From contig BROI01000020.1 in NCBI GenBank assembly GCA_027923505.1, forward strand, positions 248,001 to 312,000: a stretch of DNA of 64,000 nucleotides, read 5' to 3'. Shown one piece after another: positions 21,741 through 31,072 of this stretch; the stretch's first letter is position 1; the number at the start of each line of letters is the position of its first letter. The position numbers and the translations under genes were made by a program. The notes below the pieces were generated by a model. It was given only the letters and a program-made list of their open reading frames with translations. It was not told the origin of the DNA and ran no database searches. This stretch comes from Mayamaea pseudoterrestris. Lineage: Eukaryota; Bacillariophyta; Bacillariophyceae; Sellaphorales; Sellaphoraceae.

Positions 21741-23369
21741 TTAATCGCTTCTCGCCTTGATCACGAAGTTACAATCCTCCGGAAAAATGGTCGGAAAGTA
21801 GACAAACTCGTCGGCGGTAGGACGACGTCCAGTGCGATGAAAATCATACTCTTGCGCAACTACTGCCAAAAAGACATTGAGCAGTGACTCAGCATACTTC
21901 CTTCCGGGACACTTGTGTTGGCCACCTCCAAACGTCACCGTCTTGACAAACTGCGAGTCCTGATCCTCGCGCTCGGGTAAAAACTCGATACTTGCTCCAC
22001 TCGCACGAGCAGAGTACTGAATTGATGGAATAGCGACGCATCCCTTGGGCAAAGCATGACCGCCTAGCATGGCTGGCTTCTTGGTAATGTGAGGAATCAT
22101 TGGAACGGGCGGCTTGTGGTGCAAAAGCTGATTTGCAACCTTGGCAAGGTAGGGCAAGCCATCCACTGCACGCGACTGGCTCCAAATTTCTCCCTTTCCA
22201 CACTTGTCATCAACTTCCTGCCGGAGCCTTGTCAAAACATCTCGACGCGCATCCAGCACATCCACCGACGCTGCAAGAGCCGAGTTGGTTGCATCCTGCG
22301 CGGCAAACATAAAGTCAAGCACTGATCGAGCCAAATCATTATCCTTGCACTGAGGCACCTCATGCGGCTCACACCCAAGCTCCTTGGCAGCGTCAATAAT
22401 GCTTTTGCACCAGTGCTCAATCATGCAGCGCGGTTCATTGCCAGCCGCAATATAAGCACGCGCCTTGGGAACAATCTCCTTGACGGTCTTTTCAATGCGA
22501 TGCTTGGCCTGAATGGCTTTGCTCAGTCCAAAAAAGTACGGAAACGGAAAGCAGAGAAAGCCCATGGTAAAGGTGAGTATGTCACGCTCCAAGTGGCTAC
22601 GAATCTCATCCGTTAGATAAGGCCCAATGAATGATTCCTGCGACGATGCGGCAGCCATGCTGCGAAAGGAATTTTTCAAGTCAATCGGCTTGCCGGAAGC
22701 AGTGCACTGCTCCTTGTATTTGATCATGTAGGCTCGCACGACGCGTTCCTGCGCCTGCGCGTACTGGGCCAAGGCCTCGCTGGAGAAGAGTGCCGGCGTC
22801 AAAATGGCGCGAAACTTTTTGTGCGGTTCCCTGTCAAGGTAAATGAGATTATCTGGATCAAAGAGCCAAAGAGCATTTGGATGGGCGTATACACCAAACG
22901 ATCCTTCTCCCGTCAAAATGTCTCGACAGAGTTGCGGATCGGTGCAAAACACCATAAAGTTGCTCACCAACAAGTTGGTACACATGCCAGCTTCTGATTC
23001 CATGGCAATGTCAGCCATTTCTGCCCAGAAACGCGTCGGTTTGATGATCATGGCAATCAGCGACACAAAAGGTAAGGTGTAGGGGACACCCGGAAGGCTT
23101 CCTTTGTAGTAGTAATACTTGGCGGCATCCATTGCAATCAGTGTCAGTGAGATCTTGATTACCATGGGAGGAATGACAAAGAGTTTGTACATTAAAAAGA
23201 GGAAACCAAAGGTATACACATTGAGCTCATGATGAAAGGTATGAAATCGTTTTTGCTTTGGAGCAATGCTCTCCTGTTGGCCGTTTGCAGCAGCAAGCTT
23301 GGGTGAGGGCTGCTCAATCGTCTCGTTAACGAGAGAAGCGTCCGTTGGCGTTTGAGCGCGAGGAGCCAT
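21741..23369 (-). CDS. CYP61/CYP710-like cytochrome P450 with altered ExxR (542 aa)
   Basis: The best match by eye is the sterol C-22 desaturase group (ERG5/CYP61 of fungi, CYP710 of plants), which introduces the side-chain double bond of ergosterol or stigmasterol at the ER. Shared blocks are NLIYLDREPHKKFRAILTP, FIGPYL, the I-helix FMFAAQDATNS and the C-terminal FVYFPTIFPEDC. A membrane anchor lies around residues 60-85. The heme loop FGGGQHKCPGRKYAE is complete with Cys487. The K-helix ExxR motif, normally REVIRYRPP in this family, reads NQLLHHKPP here, with Gln414 and His417 in place of Glu and Arg. The region between it and the heme loop is also short. The start at 23369 is chosen because TACCGGTA lies directly 5' of it. 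It diverges from SBDS by 424 bp. Confidence 0.8.
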   Translation of the reverse strand: MAPRAQTPTDASLVNETIEQPSPKLAAANGQQESIAPKQKRFHTFHHELNVYTFGFLFLMYKLFVIPPMVIKISLTLIAMDAAKYYYYKGSLPGVPYTLPFVSLIAMIIKPTRFWAEMADIAMESEAGMCTNLLVSNFMVFCTDPQLCRDILTGEGSFGVYAHPNALWLFDPDNLIYLDREPHKKFRAILTPALFSSEALAQYAQAQERVVRAYMIKYKEQCTASGKPIDLKNSFRSMAAASSQESFIGPYLTDEIRSHLERDILTFTMGFLCFPFPYFFGLSKAIQAKHRIEKTVKEIVPKARAYIAAGNEPRCMIEHWCKSIIDAAKELGCEPHEVPQCKDNDLARSVLDFMFAAQDATNSALAASVDVLDARRDVLTRLRQEVDDKCGKGEIWSQSRAVDGLPYLAKVANQLLHHKPPVPMIPHITKKPAMLGGHALPKGCVAIPSIQYSARASGASIEFLPEREDQDSQFVKTVTFGGGQHKCPGRKYAESLLNVFLAVVAQEYDFHRTGRRPTADEFVYFPTIFPEDCNFVIKARSD

Positions 23370-23793
23370 GACTACCGGTACTTGAAGCCGTATAATGTAG
23401 CGAGATGAGTCTACTCTTTTAGATTGATAGCGAGGCGAAAGAGCTTTTGTTCTTTTTGCTTCCCATGGTTGATCCAAGGATGTGGTTGCAGCTTCCGAGG
23501 CCAACGTCGTCGTCCCTCGCTGGCGTCATCGCAGCAAACAATGCTGTCACACTGTTACTGTCTGTTCGTACTGTATGCCGGTACGACGTTTTGAAACGCG
23601 GGCGCACAGAAACGAGGCCATGGCAAATCTGCCGCACGTTTCACATCAGCCCTCCAGAATTGATCGCAAGGCAACTCGCAAGCGAAAACAAGAGTTGCGT
23701 ACGCTGTTTCGGCCAGATTCACCATTGCTTTGGTGATATAGGAGACGCCATTGACAGCCAACTACTTGAAGATTCCATACCAGCAGCAACACC
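23370..23793. promoter_or_regulatory. Divergent promoter region, P450 / SBDS
   Basis: This 424-bp region separates the starts at 23369 and 23794. It includes an exact TACCGGTA at 23373-23380, immediately 5' of the P450 ATG, and a near match (gccggtac) at 23579. Confidence 0.4.
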
Positions 23794-25209
23794 ATGTCTC
23801 GTTTGATTCAACAACCCATCAATCAAGTCAAGCTCACCAATGTGGCCGTCGTCAAGCTGCAGTTGCAAGGCAAGCGATTCGAAGTTGCTTGCTATCGCAA
23901 CAAGATTATGGATTATCGCAGCGGTCACGAGACGGACATTTCCGAAGTGCTGCAAGCCGATCGCGTTTTCACCAACGTGAGCAAGGGACAATTCGCCAAG
24001 ACGCAAGACTTGCGCCAAGTGTTTGACACGACGGACCAACAAGTGATTGTCAAGATTATTTTGAATCACCCCAAATCGATTGTTCAAGTGTCGGACAAGG
24101 AGCGGGAGCTCCAGCAGGCGGACTCGCTGGCGCGCATTTCTACGTGGATGGCCAACCACTGCGTGCATTCGGAAACGCAGCAGCCCTACACGGTGTTGCA
24201 GATTCAGAGTGCACTTGCTTCGAGCGGATACAATGTGCAGCCCCATAAAGCGTTGAAGAAGCAGTATTTGGATGCATTAAAGTATTTGAAGCAAATGAAT
24301 GTGTTGGATATTGAGCGTGCGAAAATGGAGCTTTTGTTGGCTTGCACCCATGAGGAGCAGGATTCAGTCATGGCAGCGCTCCAGAAAATGGAACCACCAG
24401 TGATGATTCTCATGGTGGAGCGACTGGAGCAATCGACGAATGCAACTGCGACGAAGAGTGATGCATTGTTTGTCATTCGCATGCAGGTTGATCCGTCGCT
24501 GTATCGAAACCTTGATCAGCTGGTGCAGTCCATCAAGGGAGGAAAGCTGGAAATTGTGCACCAACAAGTGGTGACGGATGTGAATGCAAACGTTGCTCAG
24601 CAGGGCAAACGTTCTAACGAAAGAGGTAACGACGTGCGCGCGACAACGTCCTCCGGAGCTGCAAACGCAAACGAGAGTGACAAGCTCAAGCAGCAACGCG
24701 ACAAGGACGCAGAAAGCAGCTCGGTCAGCAGCAGTGACTCGGAATTGGAAAACACTGAGCAAAGAATGGCAGGAGTGTCTCTTCGAAATGATGATAATGC
24801 TAGTGCAAGCGACGATTCAGAATCGGAAAAGGAGGAAACTATCGTTCCAGTGTCGCGCAAGCAGCTTCGGCAGCAACAAAAGAAGCATTCAAAAATGTCT
24901 AAGCGTCAGCAGGAAGCAGTGGATGAAGAGGATGCAGATTCATCGGATAAAACTGCGCCAGAATCTACCACTAATCGCGTAAATTACACTTTGGCCAGTA
25001 CCACAGCGGCTACGTCAACTGACCCAGATGCCAAGAGTTGCAACACTTGCGGCGGATCATTTCCCAGCGCTGCTGCATATCGCACTCACTTTAAATCAGA
25101 TTGGCACCGCTTCAACCAAAAGCTAAAGCTGCAGGGACTGCCACCGGTGTCGGAGCAAGAGTTTGATCTAGTTGATGCTGATGCCTTTTTCGCGGAGAAT
25201 TTGTCGTGA
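23794..25209 (+). CDS. SBDS: SBDS ribosome maturation factor with C-terminal zinc finger (471 aa)
   Basis: Residues 1-235 match SBDS, which works with the GTPase EFL1 to release eIF6 from new 60S subunits. Typical blocks are KRFEVACYRNKIMDYRSG (FYSH domain), DISEVLQADRVFTNVSKGQF and a central helical domain with TVLQIQSALASSGYNV. Human SBDS is 250 aa, so this one is much longer. After an acidic, Ser/Glu-rich linker (about 270-400) it ends with a C2H2 finger, CNTCGGSFPSAAAYRTHFKSDWH, of the U1/JAZ type. Such tails are known in plant, algal and trypanosomatid SBDS and could add RNA binding. The start is the first ATG of the frame and matches the family's N-terminus. Confidence 0.92.
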   Translation: MSRLIQQPINQVKLTNVAVVKLQLQGKRFEVACYRNKIMDYRSGHETDISEVLQADRVFTNVSKGQFAKTQDLRQVFDTTDQQVIVKIILNHPKSIVQVSDKERELQQADSLARISTWMANHCVHSETQQPYTVLQIQSALASSGYNVQPHKALKKQYLDALKYLKQMNVLDIERAKMELLLACTHEEQDSVMAALQKMEPPVMILMVERLEQSTNATATKSDALFVIRMQVDPSLYRNLDQLVQSIKGGKLEIVHQQVVTDVNANVAQQGKRSNERGNDVRATTSSGAANANESDKLKQQRDKDAESSSVSSSDSELENTEQRMAGVSLRNDDNASASDDSESEKEETIVPVSRKQLRQQQKKHSKMSKRQQEAVDEEDADSSDKTAPESTTNRVNYTLASTTAATSTDPDAKSCNTCGGSFPSAAAYRTHFKSDWHRFNQKLKLQGLPPVSEQEFDLVDADAFFAENLS

Positions 25210-25370
25210 TAGTTGCAAAACGGATGCGTTGGTCCTACTTTATAGTGGATTTGAAATTGATCAATATGTAAAGAATATATGGTTCTTGTTATCGTATTTT
25301 CTATTTGTGGCTAACAGATGCACCCAATAGTGCAGATGATTTGTGTACAGACATCAATCCATTGAATAAT

Positions 25371-27725
25371 CTATACTTGCGCGTGCCGTTGTTGGTAGTG
25401 GTGTTGTTGCTGTTGTTGCTGCTGCTGTTGCTGCGCATCGTCAAAGTTCAAATCGGATAAACTTACATCCAATCCGGTCAAAAGAGTCTCAAGTTGCCCG
25501 TCTTCTAGCTCACCTATACTGGAGAAGCGGCCGCTCGCGCGTGACTTGAATGTGGGAACTTCGAACGAGCCTACCGGCTGTATTTGCGATGGCTGCGCGT
25601 ACGTTTGAGCTTGGGCGCCGCCATTGAATGAAGGTGGCAATGGCGTCGGCTGCATGGCCGCTGCATCCACTTGCATTCTATCCAACTGCGCTGCTATTGA
25701 TGCAATCGGTGCACTCGGCATGACGGCATGGTATGTTTCAAAGTATGGTTGGGGCTGAACTTGCGGCGGTCCTAAATGTAGATTTCGCATTGCTCCAATC
25801 GCGTCCATTCCCATGGAAATGCCTGCTTGCCCATTTGGATCCATGGGCCTCATCGTTGGATACGCGTGTAGTGTTGCTTGTTGTTCATGCCGCTGCTGCG
25901 CTTCGACCGCCGCTTTCGCCAGCAGCTGCCTCTGCAAAATAGCCAGCATGCCGCCGTCGTCCTCGTCCTCATCCACAGAAGCAACGTGCTGCGCATGTTC
26001 AGCAAGCTCATCCGATTCACCATTGTCTTCATACCATGCATCATTACTATTATTATGTAAATTGAAAGACCCACTGAAACTCTTGCTGCTTGCATACGTT
26101 TCTTCCAAATCGCCCCGTCGAGCTTGTCGCCGCGGTGGCGGTGGCATGATATCCTGCGACGGCGTTTGCGACGTGCTGAATCGTCGACTATACGGCGCGT
26201 CACCGTAGTGACTGTAGTGGCCGCTACCGCCGCCTTCGCCGTATGCGTCTCGCCCCGAAGATGCCCGCATCATTGCTGGCGGAGCGGTATCAAAGTTGGC
26301 TTCGGCGAAACGATCTCGCTGCTGCTTGACTACCGCGGAACCCGAGTTCTTGTTCAACATGTTGGTGGTGAGGCTTCGAATCTTGCTGGTCAAACCCTGT
26401 CGCTGTTTTCGTCGTTGTAACGAGGCGACAGCCGCAGACCGCAATTTTGCATCCTGCTGAATGGATGGAGGCGAGTTGCTGGTTGCGGATGTTCCATGTA
26501 CTGCTTTTGATACCGTCACGGGCGCCCGGCTCAATGGCACGTCACGACTCTGAAATGGATTCTTGAGTCTCAGCAACGAGGGGCGCCTGGTGGTATTTGT
26601 TGCCGTCGGTTTCGCAGCCACCACTGGAGAATCAGGCGCTGCATCTGGATCAAGAAGTCGCATCAAACCCAGCTTGGCAGCAGGTTTATCCAACAATTGC
26701 CACTGCGGCTTGGATTGGTTCGATTGAAACTCCTGCTGCTGCGCCAAAAATCGCCCGCCCCAAAATTCTGTCACGGTCTGATGCAACTCATCCAACATTG
26801 ATTGTCGTTGTTCTTCGCTGCCTGTCTTAAATGGTTGTTCCTTGATGCTAATCAATACATTGAGTCTATTATTGCCGGCATGGTTGATGGCATCCGTGTC
26901 GTTGGTTGCCAATACAAGTGCTGATTGCTTGGCATCAAACACAACATCCAACGGTTCCACGGCATTCACCGTCACTGGAGATGCCTTGCCTTCTACCTCC
27001 ATTTCTTCCTCGTGCATCTGACTACTTGCAGCAGCACTACCAAAGAGTGCCTTCAAATTCGCAAGGGACTTTTTCATGGATAACTTTTGTCCATCGTCCG
27101 TGACGGATCGACGCAGCAGCGATGATCGTCGGCGACGCTTCTTGGCGTCATCCTGTGACTCGATCTTACCAACGACAGGCTCAGTTGCAGCAGCAGCAAC
27201 AGCAGCAGTTGACACTTTATCACTGTTAATTGCAATTGTTGAAAAAGGTGCACTCGTCGTTGCTTGCTCCGCTGCCGCCGCCGCAACATTTTCTTGCACC
27301 TTGGCAGGCGGTGAGAGCAAGAGGCTCCGCACAAAGTTTTGCGCCAGCTGCGGAGACAGTTCTAACCCAAGCGGTAACTGCTCGGCTTCATCATGTTCAT
27401 TATTTTCGTGATTGATCAAAACAAACTTGGCTTGATAGTCGCGAGACATGACAGTGACAATCTCCTCGGCGGACTTGTCATAGTCTTGACTAGTACTATT
27501 TGCTGCTGCTGCAGATAGCTGCGAAACGTAAAGGTCGCAAAGTACCTGGAGGCGATTGCTTCCAATGTAGGTCAAGCCAGAGCTCAAGACAAAGGGGCAA
27601 CTACCGGTAGTATGCGATTCTTCAATGTGAAATTGCCGCCGCTGCGTCACCAAAACGTCGCGCTTGGTGTACGAGCAGCTCGGCAGAAGCGACAGCTCGT
27701 CGGTGACGCTGCTGCTGTTGCTCAT
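25371..27725 (-). CDS. Protein with two degenerate DUF6824-like segments (784 aa)
   Basis: Two regions resemble the DUF6824 domain expanded in diatoms. One is near residues 20-140 (DVLVTQRR, IGSNRLQVLCDLYVSQL, AEEIVTVMSRD). The other is near 255-365 (GNNRLNVLISIKEQPF, LDELHQTVTEFWGGRFLAQQ, WQLLDKPAAKLGLMRLLDPD), with the GGRFL and K-LL core of the family. Function of that domain is unknown, though its members are often fused to regulatory modules. The remaining half is low complexity: Ala, Ser, Pro and Gln runs, basic KKRRRRSSLLRR and an end of ten Gln in a row, all suggesting a nuclear regulatory protein. No intron is needed. A TATA-like TTTATAG lies about 10-17 nt before the ATG. Confidence 0.65.
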   Translation of the reverse strand: MSNSSSVTDELSLLPSCSYTKRDVLVTQRRQFHIEESHTTGSCPFVLSSGLTYIGSNRLQVLCDLYVSQLSAAAANSTSQDYDKSAEEIVTVMSRDYQAKFVLINHENNEHDEAEQLPLGLELSPQLAQNFVRSLLLSPPAKVQENVAAAAAEQATTSAPFSTIAINSDKVSTAAVAAAATEPVVGKIESQDDAKKRRRRSSLLRRSVTDDGQKLSMKKSLANLKALFGSAAASSQMHEEEMEVEGKASPVTVNAVEPLDVVFDAKQSALVLATNDTDAINHAGNNRLNVLISIKEQPFKTGSEEQRQSMLDELHQTVTEFWGGRFLAQQQEFQSNQSKPQWQLLDKPAAKLGLMRLLDPDAAPDSPVVAAKPTATNTTRRPSLLRLKNPFQSRDVPLSRAPVTVSKAVHGTSATSNSPPSIQQDAKLRSAAVASLQRRKQRQGLTSKIRSLTTNMLNKNSGSAVVKQQRDRFAEANFDTAPPAMMRASSGRDAYGEGGGSGHYSHYGDAPYSRRFSTSQTPSQDIMPPPPRRQARRGDLEETYASSKSFSGSFNLHNNSNDAWYEDNGESDELAEHAQHVASVDEDEDDGGMLAILQRQLLAKAAVEAQQRHEQQATLHAYPTMRPMDPNGQAGISMGMDAIGAMRNLHLGPPQVQPQPYFETYHAVMPSAPIASIAAQLDRMQVDAAAMQPTPLPPSFNGGAQAQTYAQPSQIQPVGSFEVPTFKSRASGRFSSIGELEDGQLETLLTGLDVSLSDLNFDDAQQQQQQQQQQHHYQQRHAQV

Positions 27726-28959
27726 GTTTTGTAAATCTATAAAGGTCGAAACGGCAATAGGTGGGTTTCGAGACGGAGGAATTGCTTCACCTCATTGCTG
27801 CTTGCGTTGCGCGACTATCCTCTTTAGGCGCGAAATTAGCGGGCGTGTTTCACGTGTTTCGTCGTGTTTTGTGCACAAAAACCCGGATATTCCGATCCCT
27901 AACTTTCTCCACGCCGTGTTTGGTGCACGACGCCATGGTGTTTCGTCAGCAATCCGTGTTTCATGTGTTTCGTCGCCAGTTCTCCATGGTCTAGCTTGAT
28001 CCCGCACCTGCAACCCACCAAAAACCACTTGCACTATATCTAGTGACTATTGTTCATCATAATGGTGCAAAATTGCGACAGGAATCTGAGTTTTGGTCAT
28101 GCTGGAACGATTCTTCCAAATGACTAAAGCACCTCGATATAAACACTACAACAACTTTGGCGTACACAATAATATCGGGCTGTCACTCGCCCATTATATC
28201 AATTACATATTAAATGGTCTATTGCGATCGTTTCAGCCAAAAACATGCATGTTAAGGCTGTCGCGTCGACGATTGAAGATTAGAGCAATTTGTACCCCGT
28301 TCAAATGGAAACGCCTCATTCACTCAATTTTGGTCCCGCGGCAATAATTCCAACGGAATCATATTGCCAGCTTTCTGCTTGTCATCATGATGTATCGCTG
28401 GTTGCAATGGAATGCCTCCTTGGTCCCGCAAATCTGCCGTAAACATGACGATGGCGTAGATTCCATCAAACCAACCCGGAAGTTTCCGTCGCGCTTCCTC
28501 GGCACGACGGGTCTATTTAAGAATGATAGCGTTAAGGTTTTGATGACGTGGGACGAAACACCAAACACGCGTCGCTAGCCTTGCTCGTGCTTTGTGATTG
28601 GTGGTTGGTGCACAAAACACGACGAAACACGTGAAACACGCCCGCTAATTTCGCGCCTTAACGGCGGTGTCATACCGGTTGTCACGATGAATAGGTGCTG
28701 AGCCTTCGTCACCACGCGAGCAAAGGTTCGTATTCAAGATCCGAAACAGGAAGAGTTCGTATCCACGATTCCGATTCTTTTCTTGGTTCAAGTACGTTTG
28801 TTTCATTTGCGGAGCTTCGATGAGCGAACTCTCGCCGTTTGGAGGCGATCGAATGTCAACGACATGTGAGATGATTTGCCTACTACTATAGCTTCTTGAC
28901 ATCAAGGCAACAGTGTATTTCAAAAAGGGTTCATTGCCGCAGTAAGAAGCAGAAGAACC
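27726..28959. promoter_or_regulatory. Divergent region invaded by a DNA transposon
   Basis: This 1.2-kb gap separates the starts at 27725 (minus) and 28960 (plus). About two thirds of it is the element at 27827-28657; the flanks of about 100 and 300 bp must hold the original promoters. No host gene is visible. Confidence 0.5.
27827..28657. mobile_element. Non-autonomous PIF/Harbinger-type DNA transposon (831 bp)
   Basis: The ends are perfect 50-bp terminal inverted repeats (27827-27876 and 28608-28657), starting GGCGCGAAATTAGCGGGCGT. They are flanked by a direct 3-bp duplication TTA (27824-27826 and 28658-28660). A TWA target duplication with TIRs is the signature of the PIF/Harbinger superfamily. 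Inside lie further degenerate copies of the GTGTTTCGTC phrase in inverted orientation (27915-27965 and 28541-28575). The longest internal frames are 84 and 69 codons with no transposase motif, so it would need a partner in trans. Identical ends suggest a recent insertion. GGCGCGAAA is also the reverse complement of the E2F site TTTCGCGCC, and CACGTG lies in each TIR. Confidence 0.85.
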
Positions 28960-30723
28960 ATGCGAGGCTATCATTCCGCATCGTTCCTTTTCCTGCGAGC
29001 GTCGTCTGCTGCAATACTTGCCAACGCATTGACACTGCACCAAAAACCGTTTCAAGCCAATACTCAGCGTTTTCCAAGGTTGCCCTTCACCGTGCTGCAA
29101 TGCAGCCAAACGAATGATAGTTTCGATGCTGTTGAAGTGTCGCAGGCGCAGTTGCAACAAACGATGGAGCAAGCAGGTTTGCTTGAAAAAAGTGACAACC
29201 GCGACAGCCTCATGGCTCGTTACCAAAAGGAAACTGTTAAGACGTTGAAGCAAGCATTGGAAGAGAGGAAATTGCCTCGGCACGGTCTAAAGGCGGATTT
29301 GGTGAGCCGTCTCGTGGATCATGACTTGCAACAGCAACCATTTGTCGACGACGCAGCGACTCTTACACTTGCGAAGGAGGACGAAGTTCCCGACGTGACG
29401 CCAAACTCTGTCGATACGAATCATCTTTTTAGTACGTTAAAGCAAAAGCTACATGCCGATTTGATGCGACAATCATCTAAAGACTTAAAGGAGCAATTGC
29501 TGTCAAAGGAAATGCCAATATCACTGTCGAAACTGAAGAAGGACGAACTAGCACAGCATTTGACAAATTTGGAGCTCATGGAAAACATTCAAGTGGCTTC
29601 ATATTTGTGTAACGATGAGGACGAGTCTGATCGAGAGGAGGGAAGAAGTCTGAGTGTCATGACTGGTATCACCAACAACGTCTCAATTTTTGAGCCTGGC
29701 AAGCTTCCTTTGGAGTTTGTCATGACAGCGATTGAACACTTTCGAAAGGAAAGATTGATCAATAGATGGTATCTTTATAGACTGCTTGAAAGCTGTCAAA
29801 AATACTTTAGTCAGCAACCAAGCCTTTTGGAAATATCGCTTCCCAAAGCTCCACCGCAGCATGATCCTAAAGCAAAACCACGCATTACTGTTTGCGGGGA
29901 TGTCCATGGGCAATTTTACGACGTGTTGCATATATTTGAGTTGAATGGCTATCCGCATCGCAACAATCCATACGTGTTCAATGGAGACTTTGTCGATCGG
30001 GGTGCCTTTAGTGTGGAAGTCATTACGACCTTACTCATGTTCAAGCTCTATGATCCCGACTGCATCCATTTGATACGCGGCAATCATGAAACAAGGGGGG
30101 TGAATACACGTGAGTTTGGATTTTCGCCGTGAGCAAGTCCCGTCTCTAATTTCGCCATTCGTAGCACTCACTTTTATTTGCTCGCGCACACAGATTATGG
30201 TTTCTATGATGAGGTATCTCAAAAATACAACGACCTCACTCCTCAACGCTATAACGAAGTCTTTGACTGGCTATCACCCGCGGCCGTGATTAACAAGAAG
30301 GTTTTTGTTGTGCATGGCGGTATACCGACGAATGAAACAATCAAGCTAAAAGACATTCGAAAAATTCAACGCGGAACGGATCGCGGAAGACTCATGTTTC
30401 AGCTACTATGGAACGATCCCATGGAGCAGCCGGGGGTCGCTCGATCGGGTCGAGGTTATAGTGCCGCGGAGCGATTTGGCCCAGACGTGACGGCCGCGTT
30501 TCTGAAGCGCAACAAGTTGGCGTTGCTGGTGCGATCACACGAGGTTCGCATGGATGGCTACTCGGTGGAGCATGATGGCAAGACGATAACAGTATTTAGC
30601 GCGCCAAACTACTGTGACAGGGTAGGCAACAAGGGAGCTTTCATTCATTTTGACAAGACGCTGCAACCAGCCTTTACGCAGTTTGACAGCGTGCCGCATC
30701 CGCAATCAAAGTTTGAAATGTAA
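28960..30723 (+). CDS. PP5-type protein phosphatase fused to SAP motifs (559 aa)
   Basis: Proposed exons are 28960-30109 and 30194-30723 (84-nt intron, GTGAGT...CACAG), in frame. The C-terminal 320 residues are a PPP-family Ser/Thr phosphatase closest to PP5: GDVHGQFYDVLHIFELNGYP, GDFVDRGAFSVEVI, RGNHE, then HGGI, RSHEVR and SAPNYCD, giving all metal and phosphate ligands. PP5 normally carries three N-terminal TPR repeats. Here they are replaced by two SAP-like helix-turn-helix motifs (about residues 88-120, VKTLKQALEERKLPRHGLKA, and 168-205, SKDLKEQLLSKEMPISLSKL). The first 30 residues are hydrophobic (SFLFLRASSAAILANA), so a signal peptide and organelle delivery are likely. SAP motifs bind nucleic acid, so plastid or mitochondrial nucleoid work is possible but is inference. 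Confidence 0.85.
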
Positions 30724-31072
30724 TTGACCTTCGTACACTCTATGTCTACCTATTCAATATTTTTTGTTAGATATATCTCCAACATTATGAGCTGTCAATA
30801 TTCTATTAACTTGCATAGCAGTGATCAAGACGCATTGGCCGTAATCGCCACCGCGAGTACTTTGCGTTGCGCTAATGTGATCTGATGCATCTCAGGTAGC
30901 TAAATTTTCCATTAGTCGTCTCGGTACTGAAAGTGTACATCAAACGCCACTGTGTTTCCACGCTTCCAATGACAGACCCTTCGCATCTCGTTTGAGCGAG
31001 CATAGCCTCCCACACACTTTCTTTCGATTCTACGGTAGTCTGCTAACTGACTATATAAGACAATATACAATC
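30724..31072. promoter_or_regulatory. Promoter region of the acidic protein gene
   Basis: This 349-bp gap separates genes in the same orientation. A TATA-like ctatataaga (31050-31059) lies about 15 nt before the ATG at 31073, implying a very short leader or an AT-rich 5' UTR. Confidence 0.35.

Noticed and set aside
28359-28568. 69-codon frame in the transposon as a possible transposase fragment
   Set aside because: No DDE triad, Myb-like or helix-turn-helix motif could be seen, so the element is best called non-autonomous.
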